Assembly: GCA_039105265.1 (NCBI GenBank)
Contig: JAPFFF010000009.1
Location: 3,286,001 to 3,350,000, forward strand
Origin: Tritrichomonas musculus
Lineage: Eukaryota > Parabasalia > Tritrichomonadida > Tritrichomonadidae
Direction: 5' to 3'
DNA length: 64,000 nucleotides
Each line of letters starts with the position of its first letter. Position 1 is the stretch's first letter. The notes beneath the pieces are model-generated. The model saw only the letters and a list, made by a program, of their open reading frames with translations, searched no databases and was not told the DNA's origin. The translations under genes were made by a program, and so were the position numbers. Shown here piece after piece: positions 46,462 through 57,265 of the stretch.

Positions 46462-47487
46462 ATGTTCTTGTTCACCTTTGTTGCATTAATTGCATCAGCT
46501 GATGAGAGCTTGCAAATTTTGAGTGATAAAACATTTGAAGCCAAAGTTATTAATCATCCACCTAACGAAGTTTGGGCTGTTATGTTCATGACAGATGATA
46601 CCAACGAAACTCGTGAAGAAATGACACAGTTTAGAAATGCTTCTGAAATATCTGCAGGAATGGTTCATTATGGTGTTTTGAATGTTCGTCTTGCACCAAA
46701 AGTTGCTGAAGTTCTTGAACTTAAAACATTCCCATGTGTACGCATTTTCTTTGGTGATAAGAAAGTAGTTGGTCTTAAAGGCTCAGTTAAACCAGGCAAA
46801 TTATTGAAAGAAACAAATAAATATGTTGAAGACTTTTCACAAAATGTTACAGAATCATGGGCAGAAGAATTCTATGCTCAACCATCAGCTATCTTATTCA
46901 CTAATTCCACTTCAACATCACCATTATGGAAAGGAGTTTCATCATATTTTGCAAAGAAATCAATCCGTGTTGGAATTTGCAGAGATGAATCACTTCTGAA
47001 GAAATTCGGAGTTGAAAGCGTCCCATCAATCGTTTTCTATAATGGAACACACACAGAAAAATACAGCGGACAACTCAAATTCAAAGCTGTTCGCCAAGCA
47101 ATCGAAAAATTCTTCGAAAAACGTTTTAATGAAAACACAAACCTTTATGCAGATGATGAAATGCTCATGCCAGATCAATTCAACGAAATCTGCATTGGCG
47201 GAAAGCAACTTTGCATCCTTGCTGCAATGAAATCTCCTCCAGAAGGAATGGCCATCCTTATGAAAGAAAGTAGCCGCAGGAAGGTCAGATGCTTCTCAGG
47301 TGTTGTTGGACTTCCATTCAAATTCATGGAAAAGGGTGGTATTTGGATCTACAATCCAAGAAGAGATGGATTCATCCATGTTAAAGAAGGAAATGATTTA
47401 CTTCCAACAATGGACCGCATTATCGATGGAACAGCTAAATGGACAAAGAGAAGTGTTTATGAATCTGGAAACGGTGACGACCTTTAA
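46462..47487 (+). CDS. PDI-like secretory protein with redox-dead thioredoxin domains
   Basis: A 341-aa protein. MFLFTFVALIASADE is a signal peptide with probable cleavage near residue 14-15. Two thioredoxin-like domains follow (about 20-120 and 125-220): the first has VWAVMFMTDD where active PDIs have WCGHC, then LNVRLAPKVAEVLELKTFPCVRIFF with the cis-Pro motif; the second has SVPSIVFYNG. Neither has a CXXC pair. A third region (about 225-320, GGKQLCILAAMKSPP) may be another degenerate domain. There is no KDEL at the C-terminus. It is probably an ER chaperone or adaptor, not an oxidoreductase. Confidence 0.8.
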   Translation: MFLFTFVALIASADESLQILSDKTFEAKVINHPPNEVWAVMFMTDDTNETREEMTQFRNASEISAGMVHYGVLNVRLAPKVAEVLELKTFPCVRIFFGDKKVVGLKGSVKPGKLLKETNKYVEDFSQNVTESWAEEFYAQPSAILFTNSTSTSPLWKGVSSYFAKKSIRVGICRDESLLKKFGVESVPSIVFYNGTHTEKYSGQLKFKAVRQAIEKFFEKRFNENTNLYADDEMLMPDQFNEICIGGKQLCILAAMKSPPEGMAILMKESSRRKVRCFSGVVGLPFKFMEKGGIWIYNPRRDGFIHVKEGNDLLPTMDRIIDGTAKWTKRSVYESGNGDDL

Positions 47488-47750
47488 GCTTTTAAGCATG
47501 AAGAAATAAAAATGCCTTTTTTTAAACCTATTAAGTTGAAAAAATTAAATATTTGGCTATAAATAATCATTATTTAAATATTAACAAAATTGATATTTTT
47601 AAAAGCAACGATTTACTGTTCATCTTAATATTAATTTCGTTCTTTCTAGTAGTTACAATTTTTAATAACTATTTTTGTAGTAATAAATTATAGTTAAAAA
47701 AAAAATTTAACAAAATATGAAATACTGTTTTTATATTTAAAAAAAAAAGT

Positions 47751-48311
47751 TTAAAGCTTAAATCCTCCTCCTTGTACAGTTCGCTTCTTTCTTGTTTGTT
47801 GTCCGCCTGGAATATTAATAGTGATTTTCTGACCTGCTTGTAACGAGTAATCGTGACCAGATGATTGAATTGGAGCTGGTCCTGCTTGTGGTTGAGATTG
47901 CAACCTTTCAGTTTCTTTAACTTGCTTTATGGCTTCTTCACAAGCAAGTTTAAAATCAAAAGCTTCATTTCTTTCTTTCATTCCCATTCCAATAAAAGCA
48001 TGCCTGCTTCCATTTACAACACGAAGAACGAAATAACGAGAAGAATCAATAACTGGTTCAACAGCATTTGGATGATCTAAAGGACACTCTGCAAAAACTT
48101 GTTGAGTATTAGGATCATCAAGAACGACACGTGCAACTTTTCCTTTGACTAAAACACGGAGACGACCGCTCCAAAGTTGATGTCCTTCCCAACCTGTACA
48201 TCTATAACCATCTGCTTGATTTAATGGCGGAATTTTGAAAACATTAACAGTTGGAATGCATGAAAGCTGACGTTCAAAATCGTTGATTGTAATCTCGAAA
48301 TCTTGATCCAT
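47751..48311 (-). CDS. NECAP: NECAP-like endocytic adaptor-associated protein
   Basis: A 186-aa protein with the NECAP PH-fold (DUF1681) domain: VNVFKIPPLNQADGYRCTGW, LWSGRLRVLVKGKVARVVLDD, VFAECPLDHPNAVEPVIDSSRYFVLRV and HAFIGMGMKERNEAFDFKLA align with the animal and plant family (SRYFVxRI, FIGxGFxDRxxAFDF). The C-terminal KITINIPGGQQTRKKR corresponds to the conserved basic tail of NECAPs. In animals the protein binds AP-2 and clathrin adaptors during endocytosis. It is divergent from the ESCRT gene with a 244-bp shared upstream region. Confidence 0.92.
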   Translation of the reverse strand: MDQDFEITINDFERQLSCIPTVNVFKIPPLNQADGYRCTGWEGHQLWSGRLRVLVKGKVARVVLDDPNTQQVFAECPLDHPNAVEPVIDSSRYFVLRVVNGSRHAFIGMGMKERNEAFDFKLACEEAIKQVKETERLQSQPQAGPAPIQSSGHDYSLQAGQKITINIPGGQQTRKKRTVQGGGFKL

Positions 48312-48555
48312 CCTTTAAGTGCTGTCACTTTTCCCCAACGGTCAAAAAAGAACTTTTTCTTTCATTTGTATTCTAATTAATTTGAAAATTTATCAAAATA
48401 TAAAATTCAACTCAGCTTACTATTTTATTTTTATTATATATAAATTGCCTATTTTTTGATTAATGCTTTTTTCATATGACAATTTTGCTATAATTTAATT
48501 TAAAAACTTTTTCTTTACATTCAAATATACTATTCTATATATTTAATTTTCGAAA

Positions 48556-49464
48556 ATGAGAAGTGTTATCGATAAAAATGTATTATTCCAAGGAACAGAA
48601 TTCTCTCAAATTCTTCAAGAAGCAATATATAAAGATATTCTTTATATGCGTAACTTTTTCCCAGATATATATCCATATCCATATAGATACCCAGATCATA
48701 CTGCTGTCCTTCTTCAAGGAAAAGTTCCAATTCGAATAACTAATGCTGAATGTTCATTACCTCTTAGTATGGCTATTCCCTCTAATTTTCCAAATTCACC
48801 ACCTCGCGTTCAAATTCCTGTTCAAGCAGGCTTTCCACTTAATACATCGAACATTTTACAACCAAATGGACTTATTTTAACTCAATATTTCTTTCAATGG
48901 ATACCATGCAAATCACAATTAGTTCATTTTGTTAATGCAATAGTTCAATATTTTTCAGCAAATCCACCTTTCACTTTAGAAAATGGGAGAAGATTGGTTC
49001 CTAATGCACCTTCATCAGCATCATCAAGTGCTCCATCATCAGTACCAAATAATCAAGCAAATTTAAGCGAACTTCAAGACCAAGCAACAGCAGAAGCAAT
49101 TTCACTTATTGAAAGCATAAGCACTAATATTAAGGAGTGCGAAGATCAATATTGTGATGATATTCTAACCTGCGATATGGCTCAAACAATTGACATTATT
49201 TACCATGGTATGCAAGACCTCATTCAAAAGAATCAGAAGAAGCTTGATGCCCTCGAATCACAGCAACTTCCAGACATTCCAATTGATCCTGAACTTGAAA
49301 AATCAGTTAAATTACGCTCAAGGAATCAAGTATTTGAAAACACAAAAAGTGAACTTCAAAATTGGTATGAAAATAATATAATTCCACTTGATGATTTTCT
49401 TCAATCTATTCGTGATTTAAGTCGAGACCATTTTCAAAATGATATTTACCCTTCACTTTCTTAA
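48556..49464 (+). CDS. VPS23: ESCRT-I subunit TSG101/Vps23-like, UEV domain
   Basis: A 302-aa protein. The N-terminal UEV domain (about 1-140) shows YPYRYPDHTAVLLQGKVPI, CSLPLSMAIPSNFPNSPPRVQIP and ILQPNGLILTQYFFQWIPCKSQLVHFV, the catalytically dead E2 fold lacking the Cys. A Ser/Pro/Ala-rich linker (about 150-170) and a helical region (about 175-300) follow, the latter matching the coiled-coil and steadiness-box layout that binds other ESCRT-I subunits. It sorts ubiquitylated membrane proteins into multivesicular bodies. The protein is shorter than human TSG101 (390), mostly through a short linker. Confidence 0.85.
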   Translation: MRSVIDKNVLFQGTEFSQILQEAIYKDILYMRNFFPDIYPYPYRYPDHTAVLLQGKVPIRITNAECSLPLSMAIPSNFPNSPPRVQIPVQAGFPLNTSNILQPNGLILTQYFFQWIPCKSQLVHFVNAIVQYFSANPPFTLENGRRLVPNAPSSASSSAPSSVPNNQANLSELQDQATAEAISLIESISTNIKECEDQYCDDILTCDMAQTIDIIYHGMQDLIQKNQKKLDALESQQLPDIPIDPELEKSVKLRSRNQVFENTKSELQNWYENNIIPLDDFLQSIRDLSRDHFQNDIYPSLS

Positions 49465-49670
49465 TCTTTTTTATAGTTAAACAAATTGTAGCTTTTCTTA
49501 TCATTAAATATTTTTCTATTTTAACATACCAAACTATTCTCACTATTTACAAATTATAAATATTTTTCTATTTATTAAAGAACGAATAAATAATATTGTT
49601 AAAAATCTATCTATAAAAATATTTAATAAATAAATTATATTAAAAAATAAAAAATACTTTTCTCATATTC

Positions 49671-52600
49671 TTATTGAAATTCAGGAGCAAGAGGAACACT
49701 TTCAACTCTCTTTCCATCTATTCCAAATGGATGCAAAGTAGCTTTTTGACCATCATTAAGATATCTCTTTCTTCTTTCTTCTTCTCTCTTCTTTTCTCTT
49801 TCTTCTTGAACTCTTTTCCTATAAGCTTCTGGCTCAAGTTCTTCTTCAACTTGTCTTTCAATCATTTCTCTCTTCTTTCTTTCTTTATCTTCCTCAAGAA
49901 TTGAAGTCCAAATTCTGGTGAAAGTATCAACATCAACTTTATGTCTAACAGATTCAAGGGCTTTATCAGTAGAATCTCGAAATTCGTTTCTCTTCTTTTT
50001 ACTTTCCTCTTCATCTAAATCTTTAGAATATTCTTGTGCTCTCCAAATGAAAAGAAGAACATTTTTCAGAATTATATCGAAATCTTCATTAATTAGATTT
50101 TCGTCAACAATATTGAATATAAGAAGTACGAAAATTCTCATTATCGCAATAATGGTTTTTTCAACAGAAGTCGAACCAAATTCTTCTGTAAAAATCGAAT
50201 AAATTACTTCCTTATTATTATCAAAGAAAAAGTTGACATTTGAAAGGTCTTTGAAATTTGATAGAGCTAAATATAACGATTCGCTTGCTTCTTTATACAT
50301 TGCATGATAAGAAATAATCACATTAATCATTTCATCTGAGATTTTAGCAAGTCCTTCGTCATCAGGATTAAATAACTCGAAATATTCAGCCAAATACCAA
50401 TTCAAAAGTTCACAACCAGTTTTTGTTGTTTCTTTTTGTTTTACCAATTCGATCAACTTGTCAACTGATAACAATTGTAATTGGAATGAATTTTCGTCTT
50501 CATTTTCATTCTGATTTTCCTTTTGGCTTGATTGATTAGCCAATACGATTTGCCTATGTAATTCAACTGCAGCAATTTTAATTTTATAATTTTCACTGTC
50601 GATGTGAGCTTCAACAACTTGCTGTAGTGAATCAAACAAGTTTGAAAATGCACTGGCGCAATATTCAACACAAACAGCAAGAAGAAGAAGACCTGTTCTT
50701 ACTTGTTTACCATCAGATGAGCACCATTTAATCATTAGGTTCCACATCGAATAAAAACGACTAGGAGATACTTTCAAGAAAAGTTTCTTTCCAATAACTT
50801 TTCTCAATTTAGGAATTATTCTTTCATCAGTTTCGTTAGCTATTCGGGCCCCCAAGTAAACAAGAATGAGTTCAGTATATTTATCAAGAATTTCTTCCAT
50901 TGGACATTCATCAATCAGATGACTTAAGAATGTTAATAAAGATCTTCTCCCAGTTGCTTTTGGAGAAGATAAGTTAGCCAAAGCGAATTTCAAAAGTTTA
51001 CGGAATCGATCTTCTGACATTTTATAAGTTGACATGAATTGGGATACAAAAAGCGCTGCTCTTTTACGCACTTTAGGCGACAAAGCACGAATAACAATCT
51101 CTAAAGCTGGCTGTGCTTGATCATAAATTTCAGGAATATCCTTTCTTCTTGTCATAACTAATTTTAATACATCAAATACTGCATCACAGCTGTCATGAAC
51201 GTCTAATTGGCCACCACAAAATATTACCAAAGCTCTAGTAAATTGCGTTGGCAATTCAATTTTATCGAAGTTTGTCAAAATTTCAGTCAAAAGCTTAAAA
51301 ACAGCTTGACCGAATGAATCAGACGCATTTTTTAATGTTCTTAACGTATCAGTTAAGAACGATAGAACATCTGGCAAAAATTTGACAAAAGATGGAAGCG
51401 TAATATAATGTTCCAAAATGGATAAAGATATGATAAGTGTCTCAGTATCTTTTGCTCTTTTAATGAAGTCCCAAAGACGTTTAAGTAAAGTTTCAAGTAA
51501 ATCAACTTGAGCTTTATCATTAACATCAAACAAATCACGTTCAAAGAAAACATTTAAAAGGCTAACAGCCATTAAAGAAGGAAGATAATTATTTCCCAAT
51601 TTTTTGGTAATTTCATTTGTTCCATCATTTTCCTCAGCAGATCTTTTTGGTTTTTCAATGAAAAAGTCTTCTTCATATTTTTTGCCATAAGCGACTCTTT
51701 CATCGTTCTTTTGCTGCTCTCTCTTTTCATCTTCCTTCTTTATTTCATCAGAAAGATCTAATAAGTAACCGATTGTATTTACTAATGTTTCAGCATCAAC
51801 AGTTTCATTATCAACAAATCCTTGTGAAATGAATAAGATTATTCTTCTTGCTCCTTTAGATTGATCGATTGTTCTTAATGTCTTGAATTTGTTCAAGATT
51901 GAATCAATCAAATCTCTGGATGTTGGCTTAAAAGTAACATATTTGGCCAAATATTTAAATGAATCAAAACTCATACATTTCTTTGCTTCTGGAATTTCAG
52001 AACCTTTTTGTTTCCTCATTTCTCCCATGTAACCGAAAATATCTTCAAGTAAAACATCAGAGAAAAGTGTGATAAAACTATCAAAAGATCCTTGTCCATT
52101 GACAGCATTAACTAACATGTTATTTAAAGATATGAAAAGTACAGGAATTTGACGACCTTCTTTCAAAAAGTTCCTTAAATCTTGGAAAAGAATGAAATAA
52201 TCGTCTTTTGAAAGCGTTTTAACAAGTTCTGTTAAAGATTGCTGACCAATTTTTCTTTTCTCTTCTTTTTTAGAAGGAAGTTTTGGTGCAATTGATGCAA
52301 TGATTTGATGAACAACATTTTTAGAATGATCTACACTTAATAAAGCTGGAATAAGTCTTAATTGAATAGCTGGTGGTTTCTTTGGATCAACAATAATTTT
52401 CAATAATTCAGGAACAACATCATTTGGTTGGAATGCATTTGCTTTACATAAGGCAACAAGAAGATGGATTGTTGAACCATGGTTTATTGATCGAATCAAT
52501 CTTCTTAAAAGACGTTTAATAACCGTTTCATTTGCATAATTACAAAGACAAGATAAAGCATTTTCTATTCCTTCTGTTGTTGAAAGTTGAGCAATGAGAG

Positions 52601-55600
52601 GGAAAACAATTTCACTAACTTCAGCTGTATCCCAATCATCCTTTTCTTTTACAACTGCTGTAAATTTCTCTATTGCATCTTCTCTTATTTTTGGATCAAA
52701 ACTACCAAGTGACAAGAAGAAAGGTTGCTCCGAGAGTATCCTTATCATTGGCAAATTAATATCAGGAACAGTTTTTATAATAGTATTCAAAATGATCAAG
52801 ATTTCATTTGGCGGAATTCGTGAATGTTCCTTTTTAACATGGAATTTAATAGCAGGTAATACATAATCAGTAACAATTGATGGCGTGTGTTGAATTACAC
52901 GAGAAAGAAAGCCAACCGTCGCTGCTCGTAAAGAAAAGTCATCCAATTGCAAATCAGAAAATGATTGAAGTGCAAATATGAATGAAAAATCACCTGCAGA
53001 GTCCAATGAACGATAAGTTAAAGCTTTTTCTGAAAGATCGTCCTTGTTTAATTTAAGAAAGGCTTCTGAATATTTTTCCTCAATGGATTCCGCTATTAAT
53101 GGAATTAATTCAGTTCGAAATTCAGGTGTCAATGGATAAGCTATCAATTTTGATAGATCAGAAAATTGTTCCTTTGATAAGGTAATTCCATGAGCTATTG
53201 GAATAGTCTCAATATGTCTATAATTGACCAAAAAAGTGATTAACAAATCTATAAATTTCGGTGTTGCAAATGATTCTTTCATAAAACTTAAAAATATATT
53301 AAAACTTTGCCATATTTTTTCACTCTTCATTAACTTAGAGTTGGTTAAAATATCTTTAAAGGTATCAATGACATTATCATGATATTTTGGAATTTCTGTG
53401 ATGATTCTTGTGATAATTTCAATGAGATCTGGCGTTGCTTTTTCTTTCAATTTTGCAATGATCTTTTCAACAGCTTCATCATGATTTGAAAATAATGACG
53501 GAAATTGAGCCGAAATTGCTTTTGTTAATCTAATGACTGATTGTTGCTGCGATGTAAGTCTTTTATCAAGAACGGAAAGGCAATCTTGGGCAAAATTCTC
53601 ATATCCTGAAAATGATTCAAAAAACAATGAACAAGCATTCATTGAATTATTCATTTCTCTAGTATTTATGGATGATCGTTCCAATGAAGTAAGGAGGAAT
53701 TTGATGATTCCATCCAAAAATGGGCCTAAATGCATTGGTATTCTTTTGATCATTGGAACAAAATATTTAGGAAATCTTCGATAATCTGAAGCTGTTGGAT
53801 TTGGTACTAAGAATGATTGAATAAGAGGTGAAATTTCTTCTGTTTCAAGATATGAAAGGGCTTGTAAAAGTTGGCTTGATATTGTTCTATATTTATTCTT
53901 CATTCTTTTCTTTTCAGAAAGGAATTCCCTAACTGTACCAATTGATAAATAAACAGCCACTTTAGTGAGGAAAGGACGATGAAACTTAAATTCTTCCAAA
54001 AAATCTGAAAAAGTTACTAAATTTGGAATGTTTTCCCCATTAACAAAAACATCAAGAACTGACTTTATCTTCTCCTTTTTTTGTATATTTAATGTTGATA
54101 TAGGAACAATTTTTATATTGTATAAGATACCTAAAGATGCTTTTCTAATTTGGCCGTTGATTGATTTCAAAAATTCAAAGCCAATCTCTTCAACTTTATC
54201 ATTATATTTCGGATCTTTGGAAATTTCTGCCAAAGTATCAAGAAGTGACACTTTAGTTTTTACTATTTCTTCTTCATCTTCATTACTTTTGGCTTCATAT
54301 TGGCAAAAACGAACAATAATATTAACAATTTCTTCATTAATATACTTAGCTTTTTGAATACCCATAAACAAGGTCCTTGCAAAAAGATCTGCATTGGTTT
54401 TCGGGTCTCTCCTCCATGGAAAAGTATTGTCAAGCTCTTTTGTAACTAGAGGACCATATTTCTGGGGGTTAAAATTAATGATTTCAGCAATTAATTGAGA
54501 ATCAAAATCTCTAAAACGAATGTAATTACAACGTGCAAATCCAAGGGATACATTAAATAATCGATCAATGCTTCTCATTTTGGCTATAGCTGTTGTTAAG
54601 TGGTCAATCATTGATTCACCATATCTCGTTGTTTCAGAAGTGTAAATTTTCAGATTAAAAATTGATTCTGTTGCTTTTACAATAAGTTCATCGCCATTCA
54701 TAAAGCGAATTTCTTTTTCTTTATCTAAAAATAATGATAATATGGATGAGCCGATACTTTGCAATTCTTTATTTGGTGTGTTGAAATTAATCTTATCAAA
54801 TAAAGTTGCAAACATTTGGGAGTCTATTTTCATCCATTCTGGTTGGAGTCTTGAGCATGTATGTAATAAATGATACAAAATTTTCAATGCTTCTTCTGAA
54901 TTAATTGAATCAGATCCTGATTTTTTAAGGAGATATTCAATGAATTTAGAAGGCTGGTCAATTAATAAATCTTTATCATATAAGGACATCAAGGTGAATA
55001 AGACCCCATATTCTGAAAGTGACAAGTCTTTTAATGATTTCACTTTTTCATAAGTTGCTGAATTATGTAGATACTTAAAAAGAGGAATAACAGTATCCCT
55101 GTTAGATAAGAAGGCTTCGTTCGCTTTGTTGATTAATTTGTCGGTTATTTGCAAAGATTGTGGTGTTGACCAGGTAAATATTTCGTTTAAAAATGGAAGA
55201 ACCTCAGAAAAGTGTAATTCAGCATATTTTACTATCTCTTCTGATGATATCTCAGCTATTTTTTTTGAATCTTTTAATTCTGTCAATACAAAATTTGTAT
55301 CAAATGTATAATTACAATTATCAAAAATGTTTTCATTTTTGATGTTAACTGGTGATTTATTTTGATTTTCAATTGATTTTGAGATAATGAAAGTAATAAT
55401 ATCAGATATTGTCTTATTATCTTTTTCTTGAATAGTGAAATTATTAAGTTTTGCTAAAAATTGGCAAAGAATATCAATAGGGCATTTCTTTCCTGATTGG
55501 CTAAGAACATTGATTAAAATATCAGAATTTTGGAAAAGAGAAGTTTGTTGTTGTCTTGCATAATTATTATTTTGTTGATTCTTATTATCCATTAGTATAA

Positions 55601-56714
55601 GAAATGTTCGAAATGTTAATACGATGTTGATCTGAGGTAGTTTTTCAGAGAGAGATTGTAAATATTTTTGAACATCCTTTTGATTTGAAGGTTTCAGAGG
55701 AGTTACATGATTAGCAACTTTTTCGATCATTTGCAAAAAAGCTTCATAAACAAATTTTTCTCTTACTTGAAGAAATGGTGCAATCAATTCTGAGGCATTA
55801 GACCAAAGCGAATTCTGAACATTTTTGATTTCATAATATAGAACAAAGCTTAGCGTTTGAATAACTTTTTCTCTTTTTGTCATTTTTTTAACTTCCATAT
55901 TTACTGCATATGTTTTATTTTTTTTTGGATTAATTTGTTCGTTGTCATCTTCGTCATCGCTATCATCTTCTTCTTCCGTTGGATTTGGGTTTATGTTGAT
56001 ACTTTCATTAGAAATATTATCTTTGCCGGATGTTTGGTTATCAGATGATAAGAATTTTGAAACAATATTAAAAAGAAGGAGATGTGTTTCTTTTTTTGAC
56101 GGCGATTGCTTTATTAGATGTGCAAGGCAATGAGCACTAAGTTTTCTCAAAAAATCTTTATCTTGAGCAAAATAAAACTCTACAAATAAATTTAAAACAT
56201 TCTCTATATCTTGTATTAGATATTTTTGAAGATATCTTAAAAGAAATGAAATGCACTTGAAAAAATCATCGATATACTGGGCATCATATGGTGTAAAAAG
56301 GTTGGCTAGATTTTTAAAAATTTCATTAAAATATGGATAAAAATGATTCCTCAAATCACGAGCAAGTTGTGAAATGAGATTCAATACGTTTTGAATTCCT
56401 CCCATTATTTCACTATATGGCTTTTTAAGATAGTTAATTATTAATTGGAAAATCTTATCTTTATTATACAGAATTAGATGAAGAGTTCGAGAAATAGGAA
56501 GAAGTTCATTAGTTAATTCGATATATGATTGATTAAAATTCCTTTGAAGTGAGGAAAGCATTGTTGTATAGAAAAATGTAGACGAATCCGAATCACCAGG
56601 TTTGGCTTGATTTAACTCAAAGGCAGTATTGATATCAGGATTGATAAGAGCAATTTGTTGTGCAAATGTCCTGAATCTGTGTCTATTTTTAATAATATCT
56701 TGATCATTTTCCAT
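49671..56714 (-). CDS. UTP20: UTP20, giant HEAT-repeat protein of the small-subunit processome
   Basis: A 2347-aa protein, somewhat shorter than yeast (2493) or human (2785) UTP20. It is all-helical with irregular HEAT repeats. The N-terminal RHRFRTFAQQIALINPDI, the DLRNHFYPYFNEIFKNLANLF, FLLRYLQKYLIQDIENV and LRKLSAHCLAHLIKQS segments match the conserved DRIM/UTP20 start. An acidic EEEDDSDDEDDNE linker lies near residue 245. The C-terminus has a highly charged helix (VEEELEPEAYRKRVQEERE) and a final basic KRRYLN-type tail. It wraps nascent pre-rRNA in 18S processing in the nucleolus. The single uninterrupted frame over 7 kb shows how intron-poor the host is. Confidence 0.88.
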   Translation of the reverse strand: MENDQDIIKNRHRFRTFAQQIALINPDINTAFELNQAKPGDSDSSTFFYTTMLSSLQRNFNQSYIELTNELLPISRTLHLILYNKDKIFQLIINYLKKPYSEIMGGIQNVLNLISQLARDLRNHFYPYFNEIFKNLANLFTPYDAQYIDDFFKCISFLLRYLQKYLIQDIENVLNLFVEFYFAQDKDFLRKLSAHCLAHLIKQSPSKKETHLLLFNIVSKFLSSDNQTSGKDNISNESININPNPTEEEDDSDDEDDNEQINPKKNKTYAVNMEVKKMTKREKVIQTLSFVLYYEIKNVQNSLWSNASELIAPFLQVREKFVYEAFLQMIEKVANHVTPLKPSNQKDVQKYLQSLSEKLPQINIVLTFRTFLILMDNKNQQNNNYARQQQTSLFQNSDILINVLSQSGKKCPIDILCQFLAKLNNFTIQEKDNKTISDIITFIISKSIENQNKSPVNIKNENIFDNCNYTFDTNFVLTELKDSKKIAEISSEEIVKYAELHFSEVLPFLNEIFTWSTPQSLQITDKLINKANEAFLSNRDTVIPLFKYLHNSATYEKVKSLKDLSLSEYGVLFTLMSLYDKDLLIDQPSKFIEYLLKKSGSDSINSEEALKILYHLLHTCSRLQPEWMKIDSQMFATLFDKINFNTPNKELQSIGSSILSLFLDKEKEIRFMNGDELIVKATESIFNLKIYTSETTRYGESMIDHLTTAIAKMRSIDRLFNVSLGFARCNYIRFRDFDSQLIAEIINFNPQKYGPLVTKELDNTFPWRRDPKTNADLFARTLFMGIQKAKYINEEIVNIIVRFCQYEAKSNEDEEEIVKTKVSLLDTLAEISKDPKYNDKVEEIGFEFLKSINGQIRKASLGILYNIKIVPISTLNIQKKEKIKSVLDVFVNGENIPNLVTFSDFLEEFKFHRPFLTKVAVYLSIGTVREFLSEKKRMKNKYRTISSQLLQALSYLETEEISPLIQSFLVPNPTASDYRRFPKYFVPMIKRIPMHLGPFLDGIIKFLLTSLERSSINTREMNNSMNACSLFFESFSGYENFAQDCLSVLDKRLTSQQQSVIRLTKAISAQFPSLFSNHDEAVEKIIAKLKEKATPDLIEIITRIITEIPKYHDNVIDTFKDILTNSKLMKSEKIWQSFNIFLSFMKESFATPKFIDLLITFLVNYRHIETIPIAHGITLSKEQFSDLSKLIAYPLTPEFRTELIPLIAESIEEKYSEAFLKLNKDDLSEKALTYRSLDSAGDFSFIFALQSFSDLQLDDFSLRAATVGFLSRVIQHTPSIVTDYVLPAIKFHVKKEHSRIPPNEILIILNTIIKTVPDINLPMIRILSEQPFFLSLGSFDPKIREDAIEKFTAVVKEKDDWDTAEVSEIVFPLIAQLSTTEGIENALSCLCNYANETVIKRLLRRLIRSINHGSTIHLLVALCKANAFQPNDVVPELLKIIVDPKKPPAIQLRLIPALLSVDHSKNVVHQIIASIAPKLPSKKEEKRKIGQQSLTELVKTLSKDDYFILFQDLRNFLKEGRQIPVLFISLNNMLVNAVNGQGSFDSFITLFSDVLLEDIFGYMGEMRKQKGSEIPEAKKCMSFDSFKYLAKYVTFKPTSRDLIDSILNKFKTLRTIDQSKGARRIILFISQGFVDNETVDAETLVNTIGYLLDLSDEIKKEDEKREQQKNDERVAYGKKYEEDFFIEKPKRSAEENDGTNEITKKLGNNYLPSLMAVSLLNVFFERDLFDVNDKAQVDLLETLLKRLWDFIKRAKDTETLIISLSILEHYITLPSFVKFLPDVLSFLTDTLRTLKNASDSFGQAVFKLLTEILTNFDKIELPTQFTRALVIFCGGQLDVHDSCDAVFDVLKLVMTRRKDIPEIYDQAQPALEIVIRALSPKVRKRAALFVSQFMSTYKMSEDRFRKLLKFALANLSSPKATGRRSLLTFLSHLIDECPMEEILDKYTELILVYLGARIANETDERIIPKLRKVIGKKLFLKVSPSRFYSMWNLMIKWCSSDGKQVRTGLLLLAVCVEYCASAFSNLFDSLQQVVEAHIDSENYKIKIAAVELHRQIVLANQSSQKENQNENEDENSFQLQLLSVDKLIELVKQKETTKTGCELLNWYLAEYFELFNPDDEGLAKISDEMINVIISYHAMYKEASESLYLALSNFKDLSNVNFFFDNNKEVIYSIFTEEFGSTSVEKTIIAIMRIFVLLIFNIVDENLINEDFDIILKNVLLFIWRAQEYSKDLDEEESKKKRNEFRDSTDKALESVRHKVDVDTFTRIWTSILEEDKERKKREMIERQVEEELEPEAYRKRVQEEREKKREEERRKRYLNDGQKATLHPFGIDGKRVESVPLAPEFQ

Positions 56715-56975
56715 TTGATTTTAGAAAATTTTATTTGAGGTCAAGACTTTGATAGCCGGACCTTTCAATTTTCCCCGCTTATATAACAAAAAATATTTCT
56801 TTTTATAGAAACAAAGAAAATCTACAAAATAATTTAAAAAATGATTTAATGATCATTTCTTCATTTCTATAGAGAGAAATGTATTTGTTTCTTCAAATTT
56901 CTAATTTCAATATTGTGGCTTTTTCTGTGGTAGGGTTTAAATAATCTCACAAAATTTTTTTAACCAAAATAAGCA
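56715..56975. other. UTP20 upstream region
   Basis: AT-rich, with the UTP20 5' leader on the minus strand. No further feature seen. Confidence 0.4.
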
Positions 56976-57069
56976 TTACCGATTCTTACCGCCAGCCGCG
57001 GGGTTTCGACTCGGCTTCGCTTCGCTCAGCCTCGCTCGACACCCGCTAGACGGTATGTAGTCTCGGTAA
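56976..57069. repeat. GC-rich imperfect foldback in AT-rich intergenic DNA
   Basis: Outer arms TTACCGA (56976-56982) and TCGGTAA (57063-57069) and inner arms TACCG (56987-56991) and CGGTA (57051-57055) are complementary, as are CGGG/CCCG-type inner pieces. The centre has CTTCGCTTCGCT and CTCGCTCGAC repeats and is strongly GC-rich, unlike everything around. It has no tRNA fold. CTTCGCTxCGCTC resembles the CTTCGCTACGCTC at the end of element A. Confidence 0.65.
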
Positions 57070-57265
57070 AAATTATGTAAAAATATAAAAAGATTTGTTT
57101 TTTCAATTATTTTATTTAGATTATTTTTTCTGAATGATTCCACTTTTTGAAGGTTCTTCAGAAAAGACTATACTTTAGTTGATCCAATAAAAAATATAAA
57201 TTACAATAAAATATACATATTATTATATAATTCTAATTTTTCAAAAGAAAATACAATTTTTTGAA

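Noticed and set aside
56987-57055. Candidate tRNA gene, suggested by high GC and GGGTTTCGACTCG
   Set aside because: No matching T-stem, anticodon stem or acceptor ends can be laid out; the fold is a simple nested foldback.
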